Shown: positions 1 to 5,661 of the stretch, piece after piece | Layout: every line of letters starts with the position of its first letter | Numbering within the stretch: position 1 is the first letter of the stretch | NCBI GenBank assembly: GCA_018058445.1 | Contig: JAGOZY010000089.1 | Location: 1-5,661, forward strand | DNA from: Negativicutes bacterium | Lineage (GTDB): Bacteria > Bacillota > Negativicutes > JAGOZY01 | DNA: 5,661 nucleotides | Direction: 5' to 3' | Program-made: the position numbers and the translations under genes | The notes under the pieces: generated by a model | Databases searched by the model: none | What the model was told of the DNA's origin: nothing | The model's input: the letters and a program-made list of their open reading frames with translations, nothing else

Positions 1-1
1 T

Positions 2-844
2 GTTATGTCTGAATGGGTTGAACCAGGCCCCTCTTTGGAAGACAACGAAACAACTGCGTTAGGCCGCGTAGGCCAAGGCCCTATCTTGGATCGATTAAGT
101 CGGTTAGATCAAACAATTTTTGGCGTAATTCGTAGTGGAACAGTAAATGATCGAGTTGTAAAGCAAGCGGAACGTCTTCGCGGTGGTACAATTGATTCAC
201 CATCAATCATAGCAAGGGTAAATGCAACCGAATGGTCGCTTGACAAAACAGTTTCAATTGCGCCACTTGGCGAGCGCTTAGATGAACTTGAAAGTCGTTT
301 AACCGGAACGGTCATTCATACTTCACTTGAAGATCGAAGTACAAAAGTGGCAGCGCAAGTTTTAGAATCAGAAAATGCGACTTCGGTCACTGTACCTACT
401 GAAACACTTATTCGTGTTAAATTTATCGAACCTTTAACTAGCAAAAATGCCCAGATTGGTGATACTGCTAAAATTCAAGTAGAAGAAGATGTTTTTCAAG
501 ATGGCTATCTTGTCTTCCCTAAAGGTGCTGTTGGCCAAGCAAGTGTTAAAACAGTTAAACCGGCGAAGCGATTTGCTCGGGATGGAAAAATGACTATTTC
601 ATTTGACTACATTGAAGCGATCGATGGCCGCCGAATTCATGTTATCCAAGGAAACCGATCTGAACGCGAAACCGCTACATTTGCTAAAGCAGCGGGTGCT
701 TCAATTGCTGGCGCGATCATTTTGGGCCCGATTGGATTAGTGGGCGGTGCTTTTCTAAAAGGAGAAAATGTTGATATTAAAGAAGGATCTCAGCTTTATA
801 TCGAAACTGATCGCGAAAATGACATCTTATCGATTCAGATATAG
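2..844 (+). CDS. Repeat-containing probable envelope protein, 5' partial (function unknown)
   Basis: I do not recognise a named family. The reading frame is open to the window edge. The first ATG (position 5) has no visible ribosome binding site and leaves no signal peptide, so the true start is probably upstream; residues are numbered from that ATG. Residues 19-121 form five degenerate 20-21-residue repeats, each with an Arg (30, 50, 71, 91, 111), a Leu/Ile/Val eight residues later and often a Gly ten residues later. They read as short amphipathic helices. Residues 128-215 look beta-rich, beginning VPTETLIRVKF, with FPKGAVGQ near the middle and IDGRRIHV near the end, a pattern seen in several periplasmic or conjugation-type beta domains. 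Residues 229-251 are a glycine-zipper-like hydrophobic stretch (AGASIAGAIILGPIGLVGGA) that may touch a membrane. The stop is 15 bases before the lptD-like gene, so the two are probably co-transcribed. An envelope role is inferred from this neighbour and the zipper. It is clearly coding, but its function is unknown. Confidence 0.8.
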   Translation, partial: VMSEWVEPGPSLEDNETTALGRVGQGPILDRLSRLDQTIFGVIRSGTVNDRVVKQAERLRGGTIDSPSIIARVNATEWSLDKTVSIAPLGERLDELESRLTGTVIHTSLEDRSTKVAAQVLESENATSVTVPTETLIRVKFIEPLTSKNAQIGDTAKIQVEEDVFQDGYLVFPKGAVGQASVKTVKPAKRFARDGKMTISFDYIEAIDGRRIHVIQGNRSERETATFAKAAGASIAGAIILGPIGLVGGAFLKGENVDIKEGSQLYIETDRENDILSIQI

Positions 845-859
845 TAAGGGGATTCAGGA

Positions 860-2278
860 ATGAAAGATCGATTGATCCGTCGTGGATTATTGGGAAGCTT
901 AGGCTATTTAGCAACTTTTGGAACATTAGCTTCAGCCGCTGAGTCAACGCCTGAAAATAAGGAAAACCCACCGCAAGGTCCTGTGAAAATGGTTGCGGAT
1001 CAAATGGAATATAACCAAAATACCGGTGATTTTCACGCTTCTGGGCGCGTCCGCATCGTTCGTGATGGAGACCGGCTGCGGACCGAAGTCGTTTTTGGTA
1101 ACGGAAATGACGGGGACATCGTTTTTCCAGAAGAAGTTAGAATGGTGCGGCCGCTCACTGTCATGCAGTTTGGTACCGGTACTTATAATTTCAATTCTCA
1201 GACCGGTGAATTTGAAAATGTAAGTGGGATGCTAAAAAGTCGTTATTTTGTTAGTGAGCATGCTGATATTTATCCAGACCGAACCGAACTTCGAAATGCA
1301 AGTATCGCCGAAGATGAATCCTTGATGAGCGAAGGGCGGAGACCCATTTTTCGGATTGACGCGCCAAGTGTGACAATCATCCCAAATGAAAAAATGACGC
1401 TAAATAGACCTGCGCTCTATTTAGGTCCACATAAACTGATACAATTAAGTAGCTATACAACGTCACTTAAACCGGAAGACCAAGAATCGAAATTTCCTTT
1501 TCCGAAAGTCGGTTATGATAATGACCGGGGATTTTTTATCAGCTATTCGCAGCCTTTTTTACTCCCTGGTGGCGTTTATTTCCGTGCATGGGGTGGAGCC
1601 TACACAGAAGATGGATTTAAAGGCGAGCTGAGCCTTTCAAAAAGTACGTCAATTGGAAGCTTTACTTTGAATTATGGTCAAGTCTATGATGGCGCAAATG
1701 ATAACTGGATCCAGCGTCTACCAGAGCTTAGCTACCGAACTCCAACAATTGGACTTGGTGGTGGCTGGAACACCTATCTTACTGCAAGAGCTGGACGCTG
1801 GAAAGGTGAAGGCTTAGACTCATGGCGGTATGAAAGTGAGGCGTGGATTTACCATCGCCCAATTTCCATTTTTGAGAAGACGCTACTTTCTTTTGGTGGT
1901 GCAATGCGCTACGTGAATGAAGCCGATTATAATAACGAATTTTGGCAGCCCCGTGGCTATGTCCGATTGGAAACTCAATGGACTGCCGATCTATATACCA
2001 GTCTTTCCTTAGAAGGAAATAGCGAGAATAAGGCTCGTTTTAAATATCGTCACACTGACTTTGAAAATTCTATTCGGCCGTTTGTCCGCTACCAAATTGA
2101 TCGAAGAAATCAAATTAATTTGGGTGGAGTTTATGACATTGATAATGGACGGTTGGCAGAAATTCGAACGAGCTGGGTTTACGATCTTCGTGGTATTCAG
2201 ATTGAATTAGCGTGGAAAAGAGATCGAGTCAGGAATGATGATAAATTTGAAGTGAATTTGCACACAAGAATGTTTTAA
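860..2278 (+). CDS. lptD: LptD/OstA-like outer-membrane LPS-assembly protein (compact form)
   Basis: This is a 472-residue protein. Residues 1-26 look like a Sec signal peptide: basic MKDRLIRR, a hydrophobic core, then an ASA cleavage site before AEST. Residues 42-81 (VKMVADQMEYNQNTGDFHAS and onward) match the LptA/OstA fold, in which short strands carry LPS across the periplasm. Similar strand pairs continue to about residue 195. From about 220 to the end the sequence alternates polar and aromatic residues in beta-barrel style, includes LPELSYRTP (288-296), and ends in Phe472, the usual C-terminal signature of outer-membrane barrels handled by the Bam machinery. In LptD proteins the barrel, plugged by LptE, inserts LPS into the outer leaflet. 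The protein is much shorter than the E. coli form (about 784 residues), and I find no cysteine in it, whereas E. coli LptD needs disulfides. The start is set by AAGGGGA at 846-852, seven bases upstream. A related OstA-family barrel with another cargo is possible, so the exact role is less certain than the family. Confidence 0.75.
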   Translation: MKDRLIRRGLLGSLGYLATFGTLASAAESTPENKENPPQGPVKMVADQMEYNQNTGDFHASGRVRIVRDGDRLRTEVVFGNGNDGDIVFPEEVRMVRPLTVMQFGTGTYNFNSQTGEFENVSGMLKSRYFVSEHADIYPDRTELRNASIAEDESLMSEGRRPIFRIDAPSVTIIPNEKMTLNRPALYLGPHKLIQLSSYTTSLKPEDQESKFPFPKVGYDNDRGFFISYSQPFLLPGGVYFRAWGGAYTEDGFKGELSLSKSTSIGSFTLNYGQVYDGANDNWIQRLPELSYRTPTIGLGGGWNTYLTARAGRWKGEGLDSWRYESEAWIYHRPISIFEKTLLSFGGAMRYVNEADYNNEFWQPRGYVRLETQWTADLYTSLSLEGNSENKARFKYRHTDFENSIRPFVRYQIDRRNQINLGGVYDIDNGRLAEIRTSWVYDLRGIQIELAWKRDRVRNDDKFEVNLHTRMF

Positions 2279-2317
2279 AAAATAATCGAAAAAATTCAGT
2301 ACGAAGGAGAGCTTTGC

Positions 2318-3694
2318 ATGAATTTTTCTGCTGATGCCTTTAAGGCTTATGATATCAGAGGACGTTTTCCTGATGAACTGAATGAAGAGCTCGCTTATCA
2401 AATTGGTCGAGCTTTTGTAGAGCTTTATAATCCCAAGGTCGTGGTTATCGGTCGCGATGTACGTTTGACGAGTCAGTCATTTGCCATAGCTTTGGCGAAC
2501 GGCTTTACTGATGCAGGGTGCGATGTTTGGGATATCGGTCTTTGCGGCACTGAGCAGGTCTATCATGCGACAGCAGCTTGGAATGCTGATGGGGGCGTAA
2601 TGATCACTGCCAGTCATAATCCGATGGAATATAATGGCTTTAAGCTAGTCGGCCCTGAAGCTCGTCCGATTAGCTCAGATACCGGGTTATTCGATATTCG
2701 AGACCGAATTTTTAAAGAAGCCTTCCCAGTCGGCCCAGTAGAGGAGATTCCCAAGGGAAAAGTGATTGAACGAGATTCGATGGACAGTTATATCCAGTTG
2801 CTACTCCAGATGGTTCCAGCAGCGCAAATGAAACCTTTGAAAGTTGTTGTAAACGGCGGCAACGGTTGTGCAGGGCCGGTAGTTGAAGCATTGGCCAAGC
2901 ATCTACCTTTAAAGCTGATTCCAATGAATTTAACTCCCGATGGTACTTTCCCCAATGGCATACCCAATCCTCTACTGCCTGATCGCCGTGCCGCGACTGC
3001 TCAAGCAGTTGTTGAAAATCAGGCGGACTTTGGTGTTGCGTGGGATGGCGATTTTGATCGTTGCTTCTTATTTGATGCCAAGGGACGCTTTATCGATAGT
3101 TATTATCTAGTCGGCTTTTTAGCTGAAATTTTTCTAAAAAAAGAACCAGGTGGACGCATTATTTATGACCCCAGACTCGTTTGGAACACCGAAGAAGAAG
3201 TAAAGACTCTTGGAGGGAAACCGATAGCAAGTCGCGGCGGGCATGCGTTTATGAAGGAAACTCTGCGAAAAGTAAATGCCATTTATGGTGGCGAAGCTTC
3301 AGGGCATCACTTCTTTAGAGAATTCCATTGGTGTGATAGCGGAATGCTGCCTTGGTTATATGTAGCAGCAGAGCTCAGCCATCAAGGTCGTACTTTGGCA
3401 GAAGTTGTCGAAGAGCGAATGGAAAAATTTCCAACCAGTGGTGAAATGAATCGCATAGTGGATGATGCCCCAAGCATTATCCAAAAAATTGAAGATGAGT
3501 ACAGCCCGAGTGCTGAAAAAGTAATGCACCTTGACGGTATTGGAATTGATTATCCAAACTGGCGATTTAATCTTCGTTCCTCAAATACCGAGCCGGTGAT
3601 TCGGCTAAATCTCGAAACCCGTGGTGATCAAGGGTTACTAAAAGAAAAAACCGAAGAACTTCTTGCTAAAATTGGCGGTAGGCCTCAAGAATAA
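2318..3694 (+). CDS. manB: Phosphomannomutase / phosphoglucomutase (CpsG/ManB type)
   Basis: This alpha-D-phosphohexomutase moves phosphate between C6 and C1 of mannose, and possibly glucose, through a phosphoserine enzyme in the cytosol. At 458 residues it has the family's usual length (E. coli CpsG is about 456) and all four family domains. FKAYDIRG (8-15) opens the protein. TASHNPMEYNGFK (97-109) is the phosphoserine loop with catalytic Ser99. DGDFDR (243-248) binds Mg. GEASGHHF (325-332) is the sugar-recognition loop, and RSSNTEPVIRLN (420-431) binds the substrate phosphate. The body closely follows CpsG, for example TPDGTFPNGIPNPLLP at 206-221 and WDGDFDRCFLFD at 242-253. Dual mannose/glucose use, as in AlgC, is an inference suggested by the adjacent galU and pgi. 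AAGGAGA at 2304-2310 is spaced seven bases from the ATG. The gene follows the lptD-like gene by 39 bases and precedes galU by 14. Confidence 0.93.
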   Translation: MNFSADAFKAYDIRGRFPDELNEELAYQIGRAFVELYNPKVVVIGRDVRLTSQSFAIALANGFTDAGCDVWDIGLCGTEQVYHATAAWNADGGVMITASHNPMEYNGFKLVGPEARPISSDTGLFDIRDRIFKEAFPVGPVEEIPKGKVIERDSMDSYIQLLLQMVPAAQMKPLKVVVNGGNGCAGPVVEALAKHLPLKLIPMNLTPDGTFPNGIPNPLLPDRRAATAQAVVENQADFGVAWDGDFDRCFLFDAKGRFIDSYYLVGFLAEIFLKKEPGGRIIYDPRLVWNTEEEVKTLGGKPIASRGGHAFMKETLRKVNAIYGGEASGHHFFREFHWCDSGMLPWLYVAAELSHQGRTLAEVVEERMEKFPTSGEMNRIVDDAPSIIQKIEDEYSPSAEKVMHLDGIGIDYPNWRFNLRSSNTEPVIRLNLETRGDQGLLKEKTEELLAKIGGRPQE

Positions 3695-3708
3695 GTAGGA
3701 GGGGAAAC

Positions 3709-4584
3709 ATGAGAATTCAAAAGGTTAGAAAAGCAGTGATTCCTGCTGCTGGTCTTGGAACTCGTTTTTTGCCTGCTACGAAAGCTCAACCGAAAGAGAT
3801 GCTCCCGATTGTCGATAAGCCAGCGATTCAATACATTATTGAAGAGGCAGTCGCATCAGGAATTGAAGAAATTCTTGTCATTACAGGCCGAAATAAACGA
3901 GCGATCGAAGATCACTTTGATCGCAATGTCGAACTTGAAATCGCCCTAAGAGAGCAAGGCAAAGAGGATCTACTAAAACTTGTCCACGAAACCGAAAAAA
4001 TCTCCATTCACTATATCCGCCAAAGAGAACCACTTGGACTCGGTCACGCCGTATGGTGTGCTCGCCAATTTGTTGGCGACGAGCCATTTGCGGTTCTACT
4101 AGGTGACGATATTGTTGTAAATGACACTCCCTGCCTAGCGCAGCTCTTGGATGTTCATTCTCGTTGTAAGGGCAGCATTGTCGGAGTACAACAAGTGGGA
4201 CTGGACGCTGTAGAACGCTATGGAATTGTTGATGGAGAAAAGGTTGAAGAGCATATTTGGCGTGCGTTAGATTTGGTTGAAAAGCCGAAGAAAGAAGAAA
4301 CTCCATCGCAACTTGCGATCTTAGGACGTTATGTCCTAGAGCCGGAAATTTTTTCGATTTTAGAAAATGTTCCGCGCGGTCGTGGCGGTGAGATCCAATT
4401 GACTGATGCACTTAAAGTCCTTGCAAAGCAGCAAGCAGTCTATGCCTATGAATTTTCTGGTCGGAGATATGATATTGGCGATAAAGAGGGCTTTTTAGAA
4501 GCAACTGTAGAGATGGCTTTGGCTCGTCCTGATTTACGTGAAGAATTCTTAGCTTATCTCCGGCAGCTTTCTGATTTGAAATAA
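3709..4584 (+). CDS. galU: UTP--glucose-1-phosphate uridylyltransferase (UDP-glucose pyrophosphorylase)
   Basis: The enzyme makes UDP-glucose and pyrophosphate from UTP and glucose-1-phosphate in the cytosol. UDP-glucose is the glucosyl donor for LPS cores, capsules and glycolipids and the precursor of UDP-galactose and UDP-glucuronate. At 291 residues it is full length for bacterial GalU. The nucleotide-binding signature PAAGLGTRFLPATKAQPKEM spans 12-31 and runs on into LPIVDKPAIQY (32-42). Further family motifs are QREPLGLGHAVWCA (105-118), LLGDDI with the metal-binding Asp (130-135), VEKPK (190-194), LGRYVL (205-210), GGEIQLTDAL (226-235) and YDIGDKEGFL (254-263). AGGAGG at 3697-3702 lies six bases before the ATG, giving a strong ribosome binding site. 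The gene sits 14 bases after the phosphohexomutase that would supply its glucose-1-phosphate, and an intrinsic terminator begins two bases after its stop codon. Confidence 0.97.
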   Translation: MRIQKVRKAVIPAAGLGTRFLPATKAQPKEMLPIVDKPAIQYIIEEAVASGIEEILVITGRNKRAIEDHFDRNVELEIALREQGKEDLLKLVHETEKISIHYIRQREPLGLGHAVWCARQFVGDEPFAVLLGDDIVVNDTPCLAQLLDVHSRCKGSIVGVQQVGLDAVERYGIVDGEKVEEHIWRALDLVEKPKKEETPSQLAILGRYVLEPEIFSILENVPRGRGGEIQLTDALKVLAKQQAVYAYEFSGRRYDIGDKEGFLEATVEMALARPDLREEFLAYLRQLSDLK

Positions 4585-4585
4585 C

Positions 4586-4612
4586 AGCCCTGAAAGGGGC
4601 TTTTTCTATTTT
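4586..4612 (+). terminator. Intrinsic terminator after galU
   Basis: AGCCCT (4586-4591), a GAAA loop (4592-4595) and GGGGCT (4596-4601) form a six-pair stem whose loop-closing pair is T-G. It runs directly into a T-rich tail (TTTTTCTATTTTATTT, starting at 4601). The hairpin starts two bases after the galU stop codon. The short stem with a tetraloop and U-tract is typical of Rho-independent termination. Because the next gene starts only about 27 bases beyond, partial read-through or a weak promoter nearby is likely. Confidence 0.85.
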
Positions 4613-4622
4613 ATTTGAAACC

Positions 4623-4629
4623 AAAGGAG
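4623..4629 (+). promoter_or_regulatory. Ribosome binding site that sets the cupin start
   Basis: AAAGGAG at 4623-4629 is nine bases upstream of the ATG at 4639. It overlaps the next in-frame ATG (4630), which leaves no spacing for that start. The in-frame TTG at 4615 falls in the terminator's T-tract with no Shine-Dalgarno sequence upstream. A second purine run, GGAGG at 4632-4636, is only two bases from the 4639 ATG and is too close to serve it. The 4639 ATG is therefore preferred. Confidence 0.7.
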
Positions 4630-4638
4630 ATGGAGGAC

Positions 4639-5001
4639 ATGAAGCCAGATCAACAAAAATTTTCAGGTGAAGAAAGACCCTGGGGATCTTATGAAATACT
4701 ACTCGAAGAGAGCACTTATAAGGTAAAGCGAATCACTGTGAAGAGTGGCGGCGAACTCAGTCTCCAATCCCATAGATTGCGTAGTGAACATTGGACAATG
4801 GTTGTAGGCGAAGGGCAAGTTACCTTAGACGAAAAGACAGTAACCCTAAAAGCGGGCGAACATATTTATATCCCGACTGGTGGAAAGCATCGACTCGCAA
4901 ACCTAGGAAAAGAAAGTCTGATTTTAATCGAAGTTCAGTGCGGCGATTATCTTGGCGAAGATGACATCATTCGTTATGAAGACCGTTATGGACGAACTTA
5001 G
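4639..5001 (+). CDS. Stand-alone cupin, type II mannose-6-phosphate isomerase-like (ManC C-terminal domain homologue)
   Basis: This 120-residue single-domain cupin matches the C-terminal isomerase half of bifunctional mannose-1-phosphate guanylyltransferase / mannose-6-phosphate isomerase, without the nucleotidyltransferase half. Family landmarks are ERPWGSYEILLE (12-23), YKVKRITVKSGGELSLQSH (27-45), SEHW (49-52), GEHIYIPTGGKHRLAN (73-88), LIEVQCGDYLGEDDIIR (96-112) and the terminal EDRYGR (114-119). The second cupin motif fits G-x5-P-x-G-x2-H-x3-N exactly, with His84. The first motif is altered: where relatives usually have H-x-H, this protein reads His45-Arg46-Leu47, so one expected metal ligand is missing. 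The family interconverts fructose-6-phosphate and mannose-6-phosphate, which suits its place between galU and pgi. Given the changed metal site, reduced activity, an altered ligand set or a non-catalytic sugar-binding role remains possible. Family assignment is firm; enzymatic activity is moderately likely. Confidence 0.85.
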   Translation: MKPDQQKFSGEERPWGSYEILLEESTYKVKRITVKSGGELSLQSHRLRSEHWTMVVGEGQVTLDEKTVTLKAGEHIYIPTGGKHRLANLGKESLILIEVQCGDYLGEDDIIRYEDRYGRT

Positions 5002-5022
5002 AAAAGGAAAAGGGAGGAACCA

Positions 5023-5661
5023 ATGATTCAGAGATTAAACAGTGATTTTATTTTTGATTCGACTCATCTTTTTCACGAAAATGGAATTTCTCTTGAAATG
5101 CTCCAGGCGGCTGAAAACAAAATACAGGCAGCTGGACAAAAAATGAATATAATCCGCGAGATAGGAGAATTTTCAGGACATTTATCGAAAGACGGCGAGC
5201 CGGAAAAAGTACTTTTTGCCCAATTACCTTTTCCAAGTGTAAGTGGCCCCAATGTTCCGAAAGAGTTAGAGCGTTTGAGCAAATTTGGCGAGCAAGCGAG
5301 ACACCGGATTGATTCTGTCATTTCCTTTGGAATCGGCGGTTCGTACCTTGGGAATCAGGTGCTCTTTGACTTACATTGCGGTGAATTTTGGAACGCTAAA
5401 AATACCGAAGAACGTTCAGGCTGGCCGCGAATGTATTTTAGCGGCAATAGCTTAGACCCGCAAAGCTCAACAGCAATCGCAGGGGAGATCATTCGCCAAA
5501 GCAAAGTAGCCCAGAGTCATGGCAAGCCTTATCAAGCTCTTTTAGTTGTTATTTCAAAGTCAGGTTCAACAGTGGATACGATGGCGAGCTTTTTTGTCGT
5601 GAAAGAAATTCTTGAAAAAGCCGAGGTCGATTTTGAGGTTTGGGCGGTTACGGACCCAGCA
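5023..5661 (+). CDS. pgi: Glucose-6-phosphate isomerase, N-terminal part (3' partial)
   Basis: The enzyme interconverts glucose-6-phosphate and fructose-6-phosphate in glycolysis and gluconeogenesis, and here also links central metabolism to sugar-nucleotide supply. The frame runs from the ATG to the last base with no stop, giving 213 residues, roughly the first half of a bacterial enzyme of about 450-550 residues. Family signatures are SFGIGGSYLGNQVLFD (101-116), a conserved glycine-rich segment at the start of the first SIS-type sugar-phosphate domain; MYFSGNSLDP (137-146); and VISKSGSTVDTMASF (176-190), the phosphate-binding serine/threonine loop. Catalytic residues further downstream (the Glu of the active site, and the His and Lys near the C-terminus) lie outside the window. 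AGGGAGGA at 5011-5018 lies a few bases before the ATG. The gene follows the cupin stop by 21 bases, so the two are probably co-transcribed. Confidence 0.94.
   Translation, partial: MIQRLNSDFIFDSTHLFHENGISLEMLQAAENKIQAAGQKMNIIREIGEFSGHLSKDGEPEKVLFAQLPFPSVSGPNVPKELERLSKFGEQARHRIDSVISFGIGGSYLGNQVLFDLHCGEFWNAKNTEERSGWPRMYFSGNSLDPQSSTAIAGEIIRQSKVAQSHGKPYQALLVVISKSGSTVDTMASFFVVKEILEKAEVDFEVWAVTDPA

Noticed and set aside
872..937. Possible twin-arginine (Tat) signal in the lptD-like protein (RR at residues 7-8)
   Set aside because: The residues around the pair (IRRGLLG) do not fit S/T-R-R-x-F-L-K, and outer-membrane barrel proteins are exported unfolded by Sec. A plain Sec signal explains the segment.
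993..1223. 76-codon plus-strand frame inside the lptD-like gene
   Set aside because: It is an alternative frame within the LptA-like domain, whose own frame carries the recognisable motifs and the upstream ribosome binding site.
2279..2317. AT-rich 39-base gap between the lptD-like gene and manB as a promoter or terminator
   Set aside because: No hairpin with a T-tract and no -35/-10 pair at proper spacing is visible. It holds only a ribosome binding site.
3901..3924. Inverted repeat GCGATC...GATCGC within galU
   Set aside because: It lies inside conserved coding sequence (AIEDHFDR region) with an 11-13-base loop and no T-tract. It is most simply a coincidence of codon choice.
3881..4411. 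176-codon open frame on the minus strand inside galU
   Set aside because: It lies wholly antisense to a full-length, strongly conserved galU. Its His/Arg/Gln-rich translation resembles no family I know, and it has no suitable ribosome binding site, so it is a shadow frame.
4615..4638. Longer cupin versions starting at TTG 4615 or ATG 4630
   Set aside because: TTG 4615 lies next to the terminator's T-tract with no Shine-Dalgarno sequence upstream. ATG 4630 overlaps the end of the AAAGGAG motif. ATG 4639 has that motif at a normal distance, and the homology begins only after it.
5048..5321. Two overlapping minus-strand open frames (62 and 82 codons)
   Set aside because: Both are antisense to the conserved pgi coding sequence and show no recognisable protein features.

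Overview
The window carries six genes, all on the plus strand and closely spaced (gaps of about 15, 39, 14, 54 and 21 bases). It is cut inside the first gene (5' side open) and inside the last gene (3' side open). A Gram-negative-type outer membrane is implied by a compact LptD/OstA-like protein with an N-terminal signal peptide, a beta-barrel-like C-terminal half and a terminal Phe. Strong AGGAGG-type ribosome binding sites and moderate GC suggest a Firmicutes-like translation system. The first gene has 20-21-residue repeats of a type I associate with envelope proteins of Negativicutes. Taken together, a diderm Firmicute (Negativicutes-like) is my best guess. It rests on recognition, not on a database search.

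Layout: (1) 2-844, the end of an unrecognised repeat protein with a beta-rich domain and a glycine-zipper tail. (2) 860-2278, an LptD-like outer-membrane protein with an LptA/OstA-like N-terminal domain. (3) 2318-3694, a CpsG/ManB-type phosphohexomutase. (4) 3709-4584, GalU, UTP-glucose-1-phosphate uridylyltransferase, followed by a clear intrinsic terminator at 4586-4612. (5) 4639-5001, a small stand-alone cupin of the type II mannose-6-phosphate isomerase family, matching the C-terminal domain of ManC. (6) 5023 to the window end, the N-terminal part of glucose-6-phosphate isomerase.

The genes fit an envelope-polysaccharide theme. Genes 3-6 supply the interconversions around fructose-6-P, glucose-6-P, glucose-1-P and UDP-glucose, with a side branch to mannose-6-P and mannose-1-P. 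UDP-glucose and mannose derivatives feed LPS or capsule synthesis, and gene 2 would act at the outer membrane where LPS is inserted. No GDP-mannose pyrophosphorylase domain is present in the window, so the mannose branch is incomplete here.

The content is mostly recognisable housekeeping and envelope metabolism. I see no mobile element, CRISPR array, RNA gene or obviously new defence-type system. The points most worth following up are the repeat protein beside lptD, the short cysteine-free LptD-like protein, and the metal-site substitution in the small cupin. No gene-free stretch exceeds 60 bases.
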